Shown in pieces: positions 35,061 to 43,722 of a stretch of DNA of 64,000 nucleotides. The notes under the pieces are model-generated. The model was not told where the DNA came from. It made no database searches and saw only the letters and a list, made by a program, of their open reading frames with translations. Origin of the DNA: Gemmatimonadota bacterium (GTDB lineage: Bacteria > Gemmatimonadota > Gemmatimonadetes > Longimicrobiales > Gaopeijiaceae); contig JAPPGF010000009.1 in assembly GCA_028875075.1 (NCBI GenBank), forward strand, positions 22,492-86,491. Direction: 5' to 3'. The translations under genes and the position numbers were made by a program. The stretch's first letter is position 1. Each line of letters starts with the position of its first letter.

Positions 35061-35102
35061 TTTGCAGCCAGGAGGTCGCCGGTTCGATTCCGGCTGGCTC
35101 CA
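35061..35102 (+). other. 3' half of a tRNA-Ala(UGC), probable attachment-site scar
   Basis: The sequence has loop TTTGCAG with anticodon TGC, a 3' anticodon stem CCAGG, variable loop AGGTC, T-stem GCCGG, T-loop TTCGATT, T-stem CCGGC, acceptor TGGCTCC with U70 (the tRNA-Ala identity base) and discriminator A. The 5' side is degenerate: GTAGAG joins directly to the anticodon loop, so the 5' anticodon stem is missing. CCA is not encoded. Such 3' tRNA halves are what site-specific integration leaves at the far end of an element; given the plus orientation, an element would lie to the left. No integrase is seen in the window. Confidence 0.6.
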
Positions 35103-35322
35103 TTGATGTAAGTTATTGAAATACAAAAGATTACGGGACGTGTTTAGTTGACTATGGCTGAGGGGTGTACAGGTTATAGTACATGTTCACGCTGATCAGG
35201 GGCGTAAGCGTGCGAGGATCGTGGCGGGTTGTGGTGGGGGTATCACGGACTCGGGATCGCGAGGCGCGGGTTGCGTTTCGGCGACTCGTGCCCCCGGCGA
35301 GAGACCACGATCGGAGCATGGC

Positions 35323-36000
35323 ATGAACCTGAACGACCTGACTCGGCGACCGTTCCCGCCAACCGCGCTTCGCTTGCTGGCATGGCTGGTCCTGCCGGTA
35401 GCCGTTACTCCGTCCGCGCTCGAGGCGCAGGCCTGCCTCGGGTTCGGCGGCAACGGGTTCGTGAGTGCCTCGGGGGCCCAATGGCGCGAAGACTCCGAAA
35501 ACACGAACGGGATCGGGGGGCGCGCCGGGCTCGATCTCGGACCGCTGGCTGCGACGGCCCAGTACCTGAAGTTCTCGGGTGCGGCCGACTTCGATTTCGA
35601 GGATTCACGCGCGACCGTCGCGCTGAAACTACCGATGATGCCGCTGCTTTCGCTGTGCCCGGTCGTGACGGTGGGCACCGGCGGCGTCCTGTCGGCGAAC
35701 TTCTCGGACTTGCCCTACAAGAGCGAACTCGTCTACGGAGCCGGCATGGCGCTGGGTCACCGGTTCAGCGCAGCAGGTTCCGGCTTCGCGATCATCCCCT
35801 CGGCGATCATCAGCGTCGAGAACTACGAGGTGGATCGCCTCTTCGACGACATCCTGGAAGGGGACAGGGAATTCAGCGCCATCCTCCGGGGCGGGGTTAC
35901 GGTCGAGATCGGAAAGATCTACACTCGACCATACGTTGCGCTAAACACCACCGACCAGAGTTACCTGCTGGCCGGCGCCCTGCTCGGCGTCACCTTCTGA
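35323..36000 (+). CDS. Outer-membrane beta-barrel protein
   Basis: The 225-residue product from ATG 35323 has a signal peptide (RLLAWLVLPVAVTPSALEAQ) and amphipathic strands such as GLDLGPLAATAQYLKFSG and GIGGRAGLDL, and ends LAGALLGVTF, a barrel-type terminus. It is unrelated in detail to the barrels at 14.7-17.4 kb but has the same overall plan. A TTGACT at about 35144 and TATAGT at about 35174 upstream are too far apart for a normal promoter. Function unknown. Confidence 0.7.
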   Translation: MNLNDLTRRPFPPTALRLLAWLVLPVAVTPSALEAQACLGFGGNGFVSASGAQWREDSENTNGIGGRAGLDLGPLAATAQYLKFSGAADFDFEDSRATVALKLPMMPLLSLCPVVTVGTGGVLSANFSDLPYKSELVYGAGMALGHRFSAAGSGFAIIPSAIISVENYEVDRLFDDILEGDREFSAILRGGVTVEIGKIYTRPYVALNTTDQSYLLAGALLGVTF

Positions 36001-36157
36001 CCCGCGCGGCGGGCCCGCGAGCTGCGCGAAGCGCTTCGCCACCACTCGTATCTCTATTACGTCCGCGCTATTCCATCGCGACGTATTGGTGGAAGTCGAG
36101 GGCATTGCCGTGCTACCGGTGTGGCGGCTATCGAGGTGACTGGTTCCTCGCCACAAG

Positions 36158-37450
36158 CTATGGCGACCCAGGCGCTGTGCTCGCCTCAGCCGAGCGGGCC
36201 GTGCACGGCTCGGCTTCGGCGTTTTCGTCCGGGAAGACAATGCGCTGCACGAGCCCGCCCAGGCCGTCATCCTGCCACTGGATCTGGAGACGCACGAGCA
36301 ACCGCTGGCTTCCCGCGTCCGGCTCCCCTAGCGGGGTCACTCCGAACGGGCCGAGCACGGTCTCGGTCGGTGTGGAAAACAGGTGGTTCCGGACGGCGGT
36401 CTCGTCGATCCCCCCACCCGTGTCCACCGAAGCCCGCGCTGCCTCGGTGAGCAATTCGATGGCTCCGAACCCGGCCGCCGCCGTGTAGCCGGGCTCGAGG
36501 CCGTACTCGGCAACGTAGCGCTCGACGAACGTGGCGTTCGTCGCGAGCGGACCCGACGTGTTCAAGCCTGCGACCCAAGGGGCGTTTCCCAGCGCGCAGC
36601 GGGCCGGACCGATGCCCACGCGGTCGGGGAAGTCGGGTTCGGCCGGCCCGGTGGTCCAGCTCGACAGCAACGGCTCGTACCCGGCCTCGGCTACAGCCCC
36701 CGTGAAGGCCACCGCATCCTCGGTGTAGCCGCCGCCCAAGAAGAGGTCGGCACCCACTTCTTGGGCCCGGGCCACTAGCCCGGCGGGGTCGGCACCCCCG
36801 ACCGGAAAGCTCTCGTCCACGATGATCACGAGGCCGTGCTCGGTCGCAGCCTCGCGCACTCCCTCGGCCACCGAGACCGGGAACCTCGAGTCCTCGTGGG
36901 CCAGGGCCACGGTCTCCGCACCCATTCGTGCCCCGACGACAACGGCACCCCGCATATGGTCGCGGGCGTTGTTCATCACCTGCACGCTCCACTGCCGGCT
37001 CTGACCCTCCCAGATCGAGGGCGAGGACGCGGTCGGCGTGACCAGCGGCCGCCTTGCCGCCTCCGTCACGGGCAGAACGGCACTCGTGATCGAACTCCCG
37101 TACGGGCCGATCAGAAGGTCTATCGAGTCGGCGGACGCCAGCTCCAGGTAGATCTCCACCGCTCTCCCGGGATCACTGCGGTCGTCGTGCAGAACGAGGC
37201 GAACCTCCCTGTCGCCGATTCCACCCGTCTCGTTCAGCATCTTGACGGCGAGCTCAAGGCCCCTGGCCATGTTCAGCCCCTCGGTGCGCAGACCACCCGT
37301 GGCGCTTCGGGTGCCCGCAACGATGATGGGGTTCGCTTCAGCAGGTGGCGCATCCGCGTCCCGGCAGCCCGCGAGTGCCGCCAGCGCAGCCGCAAGAGTT
37401 CCCGCGACTACGACGGGGTTCACGGTGTTGGCACGCGAGGTAGCGGGCAT
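36158..37450 (-). CDS. Periplasmic amino-acid/amide-type solute-binding lipoprotein (Peripla_BP_6)
   Basis: The 430-residue protein starts at ATG 37450 behind GGAGTG and has a lipoprotein signal (VVVAGTLAAALAALAGC). The receptor fold includes IIVAGTRSATGGLRTEGLNM, KMLNETGGIGDREVRLVLHD, LLIGPYGSSITSAVLPV, RRPLVTPTASSPSIWEG and YTAAAGFGAIELLTEAARAS. It belongs to the LivJ/UrtA/AmiC group. It lies directly downstream of the dihydropyrimidinase gene on the same strand with about 185 bases between, so a ureide or pyrimidine-breakdown ligand is attractive, but this is inferred from position only. The leader holds two alternative hairpins. Confidence 0.85.
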   Translation of the reverse strand: MPATSRANTVNPVVVAGTLAAALAALAGCRDADAPPAEANPIIVAGTRSATGGLRTEGLNMARGLELAVKMLNETGGIGDREVRLVLHDDRSDPGRAVEIYLELASADSIDLLIGPYGSSITSAVLPVTEAARRPLVTPTASSPSIWEGQSRQWSVQVMNNARDHMRGAVVVGARMGAETVALAHEDSRFPVSVAEGVREAATEHGLVIIVDESFPVGGADPAGLVARAQEVGADLFLGGGYTEDAVAFTGAVAEAGYEPLLSSWTTGPAEPDFPDRVGIGPARCALGNAPWVAGLNTSGPLATNATFVERYVAEYGLEPGYTAAAGFGAIELLTEAARASVDTGGGIDETAVRNHLFSTPTETVLGPFGVTPLGEPDAGSQRLLVRLQIQWQDDGLGGLVQRIVFPDENAEAEPCTARSAEASTAPGSP

Positions 37451-37533
37451 GGATCACTCCTCATTCAAGACCGACTTGTGCACCGCGCGGGCAAGGGGCC
37501 GTCGGGTGCCCCCAGCGGCCGGTGCACCTCCAT

Positions 37534-37564
37534 AACCTGACTCAGCCGGGCAGGTTCGGGAACC
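37534..37564 (-). promoter_or_regulatory. Overlapping alternative hairpins in the leader of the binding-protein gene
   Basis: In plus coordinates, AACCTG (37534-37539) can pair with CAGGTT (37551-37556), while GGTTC (37553-37557) can pair with GAACC (37560-37564). The two share GGTT and exclude each other. They lie about 85 bases before the ATG of the minus-strand binding-protein gene and after the dihydropyrimidinase stop. The arrangement is attenuator-like, but no known riboswitch class is recognised. Confidence 0.3.
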
Positions 37565-37634
37565 GTTTCCGGGCCGCCCCGCCGCCGGGCCGCATCGTAG
37601 CGGAAGCGGGTCGCATTGGAAGGCCGCAACCGCT

Positions 37635-39068
37635 TCAGAAGTAGGGCTCCTGCCGAAGGGAAGCGGCCAGGGGCGCGTATGCGCCACCGTACGGCCCCCA
37701 CCTGATGAACTGACCGTCGCCCGGGCTGCCGACGTATTCGCCGTCGTCGACGACCACACGGCCCCTAGATAGCACGGTCTCCGTGTAGCCCCGGACCTGG
37801 AACCCCTCGTACGCGCTGTAGTCGACGTTCATGTGATGCGTCCGTGGATCGCTTCGGCTGATCGTCAGCTCCCGCTCCGGATCGAAGATCACGATGTCGG
37901 CGTCCGACCCGACCGCGATGGTTCCCTTGCGCGGGAACATCCCGAAGATCCGGGCGGGTGCCGCGGAGGTCAGCTCCACGAACCGGTTCAGATCGATCCG
38001 GCCCGCGTTGACCCCGTGGTGGTAGATCAGGCTCATCCGGTTCTCCACTCCCGGACCGCCGTTGGGAATACGGCTGAAGTCGTCGCGTCCCAGCTCCTTC
38101 TGGTCCCGCAGGCAGAAGGGGCAGTGATCGGTGGAGATGACTTCGAGGTGCCTGCTCCGGAGACCCCGCCATAGCTGCTCCTGGTTCCACTTCTCCCGCA
38201 GCGGCGGGGTCATCACGTACTTGGCGCCCTCGAAGCCCGGCTCGTCGTAGGCAGCGGCGTCCAGCAGCAGGTACTGCGGGCAGGTCTCGGCGTGTGCCAT
38301 GACTCCCCGCTCCTGTGCCCGCCGCAGCTCGGTCAGGGCGTCGTGACAGCTCAGGTGGACGATGTAGACGGGCGCGCGGGCCACTTCTGCGATGGCGAGC
38401 GCACGGTGGGCCCCTTCCGCTTCGAGCCGAGTGGGCCGAGTCAGGGCATGATACTTGGGCCCCACGTGGCCTTCCGCGAGCGCGATCCTGATGAGCTCGT
38501 CGATCACGACGCCGTTCTCGGCGTGCATGCAGACGAGAGTCCCGTCTTCCCCCGCCCTGCGCATGGCGCGGAAGATCGTCCCATCGTCGGAGAGCAGTGC
38601 ACCGGGGTAGGCCATGAAGAGCTTGTAGCTCGTCACGCCTTCGTCCGCGAGCCGCCGCATCTCCGGCACGCGGTGGCCCGGCAGGTCCGTGATGATCATG
38701 TGGAACGCGTAGTCGATCGCCGCCCTGCCGGCCGCCTTGGCGTGCCAGGCGTCCAGCCCCTCGATGGTGGATGCGCCCCGGTCCTGGATCGCGAAGTCGA
38801 TGATGCTCGTCGTGCCTCCGAAAGCGGCGGCCCGCGTGCCGGTCTCGAAGGTGTCGGACGACTCCGTCCCGCCGAACGGCATTTCCATGTGGGTGTGCGG
38901 ATCGACGCCGCCGGGCAACACCAGCCGCCTCGCCGCGTCGATGATCCGGTCGGCGGGAAGCGTGAGATCGCGACCGATCACCGCCACCCTCTCGCCTTCG
39001 ATGAAGACGTCGGCGCGGCAGTCGTCGGCGGCGGTCACGACACGCCCGTTCTTGATCAGTACGCTCAT
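37635..39068 (-). CDS. hydA: Dihydropyrimidinase / D-hydantoinase
   Basis: The 477-residue protein matches dihydropyrimidinases along its length: GGVDPHTHMEMPFGGTESSD (metal His pair), GVTSYKLFMAYPGAL with the carboxylated Lys, VCMHAENGVVIDEL, VYIVHLSCHDAL, ISTDHCPFCLRDQ with the catalytic Asp, and GTIAVGSDADIVIFDPE. It opens the ring of dihydrouracil, dihydrothymine or hydantoins in reductive pyrimidine breakdown. A divergent fragment of preT, encoding the first enzyme of that pathway, lies 340 bases upstream. The binding protein downstream may belong to the same unit. Confidence 0.93.
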   Translation of the reverse strand: MSVLIKNGRVVTAADDCRADVFIEGERVAVIGRDLTLPADRIIDAARRLVLPGGVDPHTHMEMPFGGTESSDTFETGTRAAAFGGTTSIIDFAIQDRGASTIEGLDAWHAKAAGRAAIDYAFHMIITDLPGHRVPEMRRLADEGVTSYKLFMAYPGALLSDDGTIFRAMRRAGEDGTLVCMHAENGVVIDELIRIALAEGHVGPKYHALTRPTRLEAEGAHRALAIAEVARAPVYIVHLSCHDALTELRRAQERGVMAHAETCPQYLLLDAAAYDEPGFEGAKYVMTPPLREKWNQEQLWRGLRSRHLEVISTDHCPFCLRDQKELGRDDFSRIPNGGPGVENRMSLIYHHGVNAGRIDLNRFVELTSAAPARIFGMFPRKGTIAVGSDADIVIFDPERELTISRSDPRTHHMNVDYSAYEGFQVRGYTETVLSRGRVVVDDGEYVGSPGDGQFIRWGPYGGAYAPLAASLRQEPYF

Positions 39069-39406
39069 GCGCGTTTCCGGATTCGGACCGAAGGTGGTTG
39101 AGTCCGGGATCCCGTGGCGAAGGCCGGGCCGGCGGCGATCACCACGACCGGCTCCCGTTCATTTCCCGCCGCGCCTGCGTCCCTCCCGGCAACATTGCGA
39201 CGCAGGCGGATGGTGTGGAGCCTTGCTGATCCCCTGACGCGGGAGGCATCGAACGGGAGAGGCTAGCACCGCCGGGATCGATCTGGCAAAGAAGCGCTCC
39301 CGGATGCGGGGGACGAGCGCGGTACGGCGTCGGCTGCATCCTGACCGGATACGATTCCCGGCCTGGGTATGATTCTCGGAGGCAGCTATCGGGACGGAGG
39401 AGCTGC

Positions 39407-39545
39407 GTGGGCGATTCAGTTTCCACGCCAGGCGTCACCACGAGCCGCCTGGCGGCAGGAACCTGCGAGAAGAACTTCGCCGACCTCAGCCCGGCCTTCA
39501 CCGGCCACGAGGCGGCCGTCGCCGCGGACCGGTGCTACTTCAGCA
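39407..39545 (+). pseudogene. N-terminal remnant of dihydropyrimidine dehydrogenase subunit PreT
   Basis: GTG 39407 follows a good ribosome site (GGAGGAGC). The product contains RLAAGTCEKNFADLSPAFTG and then HEAAVAADRCYF, the pattern that opens PreT and GltD-type Fe-S flavoproteins just before the first C--PC cluster motif. After RCYF the similarity ends and no Cys cluster follows, so the gene is cut near codon 46. It points away from the dihydropyrimidinase gene. An intact copy would catalyse the step just before dihydropyrimidinase. Confidence 0.6.
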
Positions 39546-39806
39546 GATCGAGCGTGTCGACCGGGAACCGATCCCTCTTGACATGCATCCGAGGCTCCGA
39601 AACAAGTAACTATTCGGTTTGAGTGAGCTGGACGAGATGATCGGGCACCGGGCCCGAACCAGCGCGTTTCGGCAGGCGGACCGAATCCGGCGGCCTTGGC
39701 TCTACAACCGGAGGGAGCCGTCGGCGTTGGAGACGCCTCCTCTCGAATCATGCGATGATGAAGGGGAGGGCCCGAAAGCCTAACCCGCAACCCAACGGGA
39801 GAAACC

Positions 39807-41783
39807 GTGAGAGCCCGACTGACAATACTCTTTTTTGCCCTCTCCGCTTGGATAGGCGCAACCGCTTCTGGTGTTGCCGCACAGGAGGTCACCCATCTTC
39901 TGGATGAGCTCACGGCGGCGGAGCACTGGGTGCTCTACGAGACGCTGGCGGCCCATCCCGACATCGCGGGCGACGCCGACTTCCTCTATGCGGGTCTGAA
40001 CGAGCCTTCGAAGACCGAGGTCCGGGCCTGGCGCCCCGGCACGCCCTTCGGCCGCGAGGCCCGCGTGCACTTCGTGCAGGACCACATCGGCTACGAGGCA
40101 GTAGTGGATCTCGTCGGGCGCACGGTCGTTGAGCTGCGTGAGGTGACCGATCGCCAGTACATGTTCTCGCCCTCCGACGATCGCGCGCTGTCCGACGTGA
40201 AGGAGCATCCGCTAATGCTCGCGGCCTTCGAGGCGCGGGGGATCACGGATCTCGAGAACGTGCGTTGCTGGATCGGATCGGATGCGTACTTCGATACGCC
40301 GGAGGAGCGGGGTCGCCGCCTGGGCCGGCTTCGGTGCATGAACCGGATCGGCCGCGTTTCTGGACTGGGCGTGCCGATCGCGAACCTCGTCGTCGTCGTG
40401 GATCGTCAGACGGGCGAGATCCTGCAAGTCATAGACGAGGGTCCCATCGATGCCACGGTGCCCTCGATCGGCGAGCATCACGACGAGGCCGTGGGTCCGC
40501 CCCGAAAGGCTCTGCCCCCCATCACGGTTGCGCAGCCAGGGGGCCCTGGCTACGAACTCTCGGGCCATGAGGTCCGCTGGGAAGGCTGGGGATTCCACTT
40601 CCGGGTCGACCAGCGGAGGGGGATCGTCCTGTCCCGCGTGGGACATCACGAGGGGGGTGAGTTTCGGTCGGTCCTCTACCAAGCCTCACTCTCCGAGCTC
40701 CTGGTGCCTTATCACGACCCCGAGGAGCCTTGGAACCACCAGGCTTTCTTCGATCTCGGGAGCTATCCCCACAGCTTCGGGGGCGTGGCCAGCTCGTTGG
40801 CGCCGGGTCGCGATTGTCCGGTCCGTGCGGAGTTCTTCGATACCTGGGTGATTCAGGCGGACGGATCGCCGAGGGAGCGCCAGCGGGTTGCCTGTCTGTT
40901 CGAGCGACTTCCCGACGAGCCCGCGTGGCGGCACACGCGTGACGGAGGCGTGGTGGAGAGCCGGGCCCGTCGTGACCTCGTGCTACGCATGATCATGGGC
41001 GCGGGGAACTACGACTACCTCTTCGATTGGGTCTTCAGGCAGGACGGGACGATCCGAGTCAACCTGGCGGCGACCGGGATCGACCAGATGAAGGCCGTAG
41101 GCGCGAAGGACGCGTACGAGGCGATGGCCGACAATGGGGGCGCCGACGACCGCTACGGCCGCTTTGTCGCGCCCCATCTCGTGGCCGTGAACCATAGCCA
41201 TATCTTCAACTTCCGCTTGGACTTCGATATCGAGGGAGTGGAAAACACCCTCGTCGTGGACCGGCTTGTAACGGAAATCCAGGACCAGGATAACCCGCGC
41301 CGAAGCGTCTGGCGTGTCGAGTCAGAGGTAGCGAGTCGGGAGAACGATGCGATGCGAACGGCTTCCCTGAACGCTCCCGAGTACTGGCGCGTTGTGAATC
41401 CGTCTCGAATGGGTCCCACGGGGTACCCGCGCGGCTACATCGTGGAGGGGCATGGCATCATGTCGCTCCTGAGTCCCGATGACTACCTGCAACAGCGGGC
41501 TGGCTTTACCGAGCACACGCTTTGGGCGACGCCGATGAGGGCCGACGAGCTCTACGCGGCGGGTGACTACCCCACAAACAGCGCCGCGGGGGAAGGCCTG
41601 CCCAAGTGGACGGCCAATAACCGCCCGATCGAAGACACGGACATCGTGCTCTGGTACACGATCGGTTTCCACCACGTTGCTCGGCTGGAGGACTGGCCGG
41701 TTCTGCCGCTGGAAATGCATGGATTCAACCTGACTCCGGCGGGATTCTTCGATCGGAACCCAGCGATCGATCTGCCCCGCTAG
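39807..41783 (+). CDS. Copper amine oxidase, exported
   Basis: The 658-residue protein has a signal peptide (TILFFALSAWIGATASGVAAQ) and the copper amine oxidase fold. The topaquinone precursor Tyr is in MGAGNYDYLFDW (about residue 402). The copper ligands are NHSHIFNF (about 465-467) plus a later His in LEMHGFNLTPAGFFDRNP, and the catalytic-base region is HQAFFDLGSYPHSFGG. These enzymes oxidise primary amines to aldehydes with release of ammonia and H2O2 in the periplasm. It stands alone on the plus strand between fragments and nucleases. The canonical T--NY motif has Gly at the Thr position. Confidence 0.9.
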   Translation: MRARLTILFFALSAWIGATASGVAAQEVTHLLDELTAAEHWVLYETLAAHPDIAGDADFLYAGLNEPSKTEVRAWRPGTPFGREARVHFVQDHIGYEAVVDLVGRTVVELREVTDRQYMFSPSDDRALSDVKEHPLMLAAFEARGITDLENVRCWIGSDAYFDTPEERGRRLGRLRCMNRIGRVSGLGVPIANLVVVVDRQTGEILQVIDEGPIDATVPSIGEHHDEAVGPPRKALPPITVAQPGGPGYELSGHEVRWEGWGFHFRVDQRRGIVLSRVGHHEGGEFRSVLYQASLSELLVPYHDPEEPWNHQAFFDLGSYPHSFGGVASSLAPGRDCPVRAEFFDTWVIQADGSPRERQRVACLFERLPDEPAWRHTRDGGVVESRARRDLVLRMIMGAGNYDYLFDWVFRQDGTIRVNLAATGIDQMKAVGAKDAYEAMADNGGADDRYGRFVAPHLVAVNHSHIFNFRLDFDIEGVENTLVVDRLVTEIQDQDNPRRSVWRVESEVASRENDAMRTASLNAPEYWRVVNPSRMGPTGYPRGYIVEGHGIMSLLSPDDYLQQRAGFTEHTLWATPMRADELYAAGDYPTNSAAGEGLPKWTANNRPIEDTDIVLWYTIGFHHVARLEDWPVLPLEMHGFNLTPAGFFDRNPAIDLPR

Positions 41784-41840
41784 CCGTCCAAGAGCACGCC
41801 TTCGGGAAGGACAGGGGGGTTAGCCGGTCTGGCGTCGGCC

Positions 41841-42761
41841 CTAAGAAGTGAGAGCCGCTTCCTGGAACCGTTCGTAACGGGCCGCTAACAGATCAAGGGC
41901 CGGCCTATCTATCCGCCGGCGCGGCAGAATGATGCGCCTGTTGTGCAGTCCCTGGATCGAGTGTCGTAGCGTTGGCCCGTCGCGCTCCCGTAGAACATCT
42001 GGCCGCACCTGGATGATGTAGTCCTCGCGAATACCCACGAAAAACCGGTCGAAGGCCGCGTGGTGCAGTCGGCAGAGCGCGAGTCCATTGCTCACGGTGG
42101 GCGTACCTCCAGGCTCGGAATCCGGAATGATGTGGGCAGCGTCCAGGAGCTCTTCGTGGCGAAGACGACAGAGCGCGCACTGGTGCCGGTAGGCGCGCAG
42201 CACCCGGTCGCGGAACTCGCCCTGGTGCAGCCGACGCTGGACTTCAACGGTGGCATACCTGCGCCTGATGCCCGGCTCCACATCCCCCCAATCCGTGGGA
42301 CCGAGCAGATTCGACTCGGCAGCCGCGAGTTCTACGGAAAAAGTCAGCCGTTCCGCGGCATCGCCAACCACGTAGACGGGCCACACGGCTAAGTACTTTC
42401 CGGGCAGAATCCGATGGAAGTAGGCCAGCGGCAGCCGGTGCTGCATTGCGAAACGTAGGCCGACGTTGTCTCGATGGTCGGGATCGGTACCGCGGTACTG
42501 GTATTGCAGCAGGTTGTCCGACCCGAGTGCATCGCCGTAGGGTCCGCTCGGTACCGTCGCGATCGACAGCGGCATCTCCATGGCCATTGGCTTGAAGATC
42601 CCCTGCGGCCCAAGAAGCCGTATGCGGTGGCCGGCGAACTCGAACCCCTCAGTGAGGACCAGCCTCGGCAGGACATCTCCGTGGATCGCGCATTGGCTCG
42701 ACAGCCACTCAAAAGCCGTGGCTCTGAATCGAGCGTCAACAGTCCGGTCGAATTGGGCCAT
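41841..42761 (-). CDS. HNH endonuclease, second of an overlapping pair
   Basis: The 306-residue protein starts at ATG 42761, which overlaps the stop of the upstream nuclease gene (TGATG). The C-terminal HNH domain is clear: YRHQCALCRLRHEELLDAAH and IIPDSEPGGTPTVSNGLALC, then RLHHAAFDR, with both Cys-x-x-Cys-type pairs and the HNH histidines. The N-terminal ~180 residues, with GHRIRLLGPQGIFKPMAMEM and YQYRGTDPDHRDNVGLRFAM, are of a type found with restriction-like HNH proteins and could recognise DNA. A role in modification-dependent restriction is inferred from the fusion and the neighbour. Confidence 0.82.
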   Translation of the reverse strand: MAQFDRTVDARFRATAFEWLSSQCAIHGDVLPRLVLTEGFEFAGHRIRLLGPQGIFKPMAMEMPLSIATVPSGPYGDALGSDNLLQYQYRGTDPDHRDNVGLRFAMQHRLPLAYFHRILPGKYLAVWPVYVVGDAAERLTFSVELAAAESNLLGPTDWGDVEPGIRRRYATVEVQRRLHQGEFRDRVLRAYRHQCALCRLRHEELLDAAHIIPDSEPGGTPTVSNGLALCRLHHAAFDRFFVGIREDYIIQVRPDVLRERDGPTLRHSIQGLHNRRIILPRRRIDRPALDLLAARYERFQEAALTS

Positions 42762-43678
42762 CAACCCAGAAAGCAGTGTTCATTGTGCCATTGGAGGCCC
42801 GTGGGGTCGGGCTGAAGTGCCAGCTCCCCAGGAGCGCGAATCTCCCGACCGTGGAGCCGGTAGTAGTCGCGTCCGTTCTCGTAGTCTTCCCGAATACGGT
42901 CACTCACCTCAAACCGGAACTTTGGAGTAACCGTGACGTAGCCCGCGTCGAACAGGCTGTGAATGTCACGGCGGAGCAGGAGGCCGTTCGAGATCTCGTG
43001 CTTGCGTTCCTGCGCATACGGCTTGATGTGCGCAGCCTCCAAAGCAGGCAGGGTCCGCTCGGCCGTGACCGCACAGCGCCGATCGTAGGCGTCGATGACT
43101 CGGACGCGGAACCCGCCCTGCCCCAAACGAGGTGAGATTATCCGCGGCACTCCATAGGCAGCGGAACCGAACGGATGCTCCAGCGACGCTCGCTCCAGCC
43201 GATCACCGACTGCATCCCAGAGCAGGCGGCCATCGGACTCGTCAGCACGATAGGTCTTGAGACTGACGATGTTGGGACTCCAGCTCGCCGGCGCCGGAAT
43301 CCAATCCGGTTCCCGAAAAAAGAACGGCATGCCGAGGATTCGGCATCCTACCTGAAAATCACCCCGGTCTGCAGTTGATGCCCTGCGGTACTTGATGATC
43401 CGTGCACGCATCTCCGTCAGCGAGGTCGCGCCGTTCAGTTCGCGGAACGTCTCCCACGCGATCGAGCACGGTAGCGATGTGTTGTAAGTAAAGATGCCTC
43501 CGCCGACGATGTAGTTCCTCGGTGCGTGCAGCTTGAACAGGAACAGTTCCCCGGGCCGGAGGGCTTTGAACCGGGTGTTGGAGGGAGCCCAGAAGTTGAC
43601 TTCGGACGGATTGACCAGACGTCGGACAACGTTGAACCAATCCCAGTCGGTTACCGCAACCACCATCTTCACGGCCAT
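42761..43678 (-). CDS. HNH endonuclease with EVE/PUA-like N-terminal domain, type IV restriction candidate
   Basis: The 305-residue protein starts at ATG 43678 (MAVKMVVAVTDWDWFN) with AGGAG ten bases upstream. The N-terminal ~110 residues (VNFWAPSNTRFKALRPGELF, LFKLHAPRNYIVGGGIF, then CSIAWETFRELNGATSLTEM) look like an EVE/ASCH-type PUA-fold reader of modified bases. The C-terminal HNH has DRRCAVTAERTLPALEAAHI, KPYAQERKHEISNGLLLRRD and IHSLFDAGYVTV. EVE-HNH fusions are known type IV restriction enzymes that cut 5-methyl- or hydroxymethylcytosine DNA. It overlaps the second HNH gene, so both probably act together. Confidence 0.8.
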   Translation of the reverse strand: MAVKMVVAVTDWDWFNVVRRLVNPSEVNFWAPSNTRFKALRPGELFLFKLHAPRNYIVGGGIFTYNTSLPCSIAWETFRELNGATSLTEMRARIIKYRRASTADRGDFQVGCRILGMPFFFREPDWIPAPASWSPNIVSLKTYRADESDGRLLWDAVGDRLERASLEHPFGSAAYGVPRIISPRLGQGGFRVRVIDAYDRRCAVTAERTLPALEAAHIKPYAQERKHEISNGLLLRRDIHSLFDAGYVTVTPKFRFEVSDRIREDYENGRDYYRLHGREIRAPGELALQPDPTGLQWHNEHCFLG

Positions 43679-43722
43679 CGGCCGAGCGCTCCTTCCGTGC
43701 AATAGCAACTTCCCACCTGAAG

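Noticed and set aside
35017..35102. Possible tmRNA 3' end starting GGGGCTT
   Set aside because: The acceptor could pair with wobble, but the AGGTC variable loop and CCAGG anticodon stem are tRNA features, and no tag-peptide region or 5' tmRNA domain is present.
34768..35103. Minus-strand open frame beginning MEPAGIEPATSWLQT
   Set aside because: This is the well-known false protein produced by reading tRNA antisense; its N-terminus is the complement of the tRNA-Ala 3' half.
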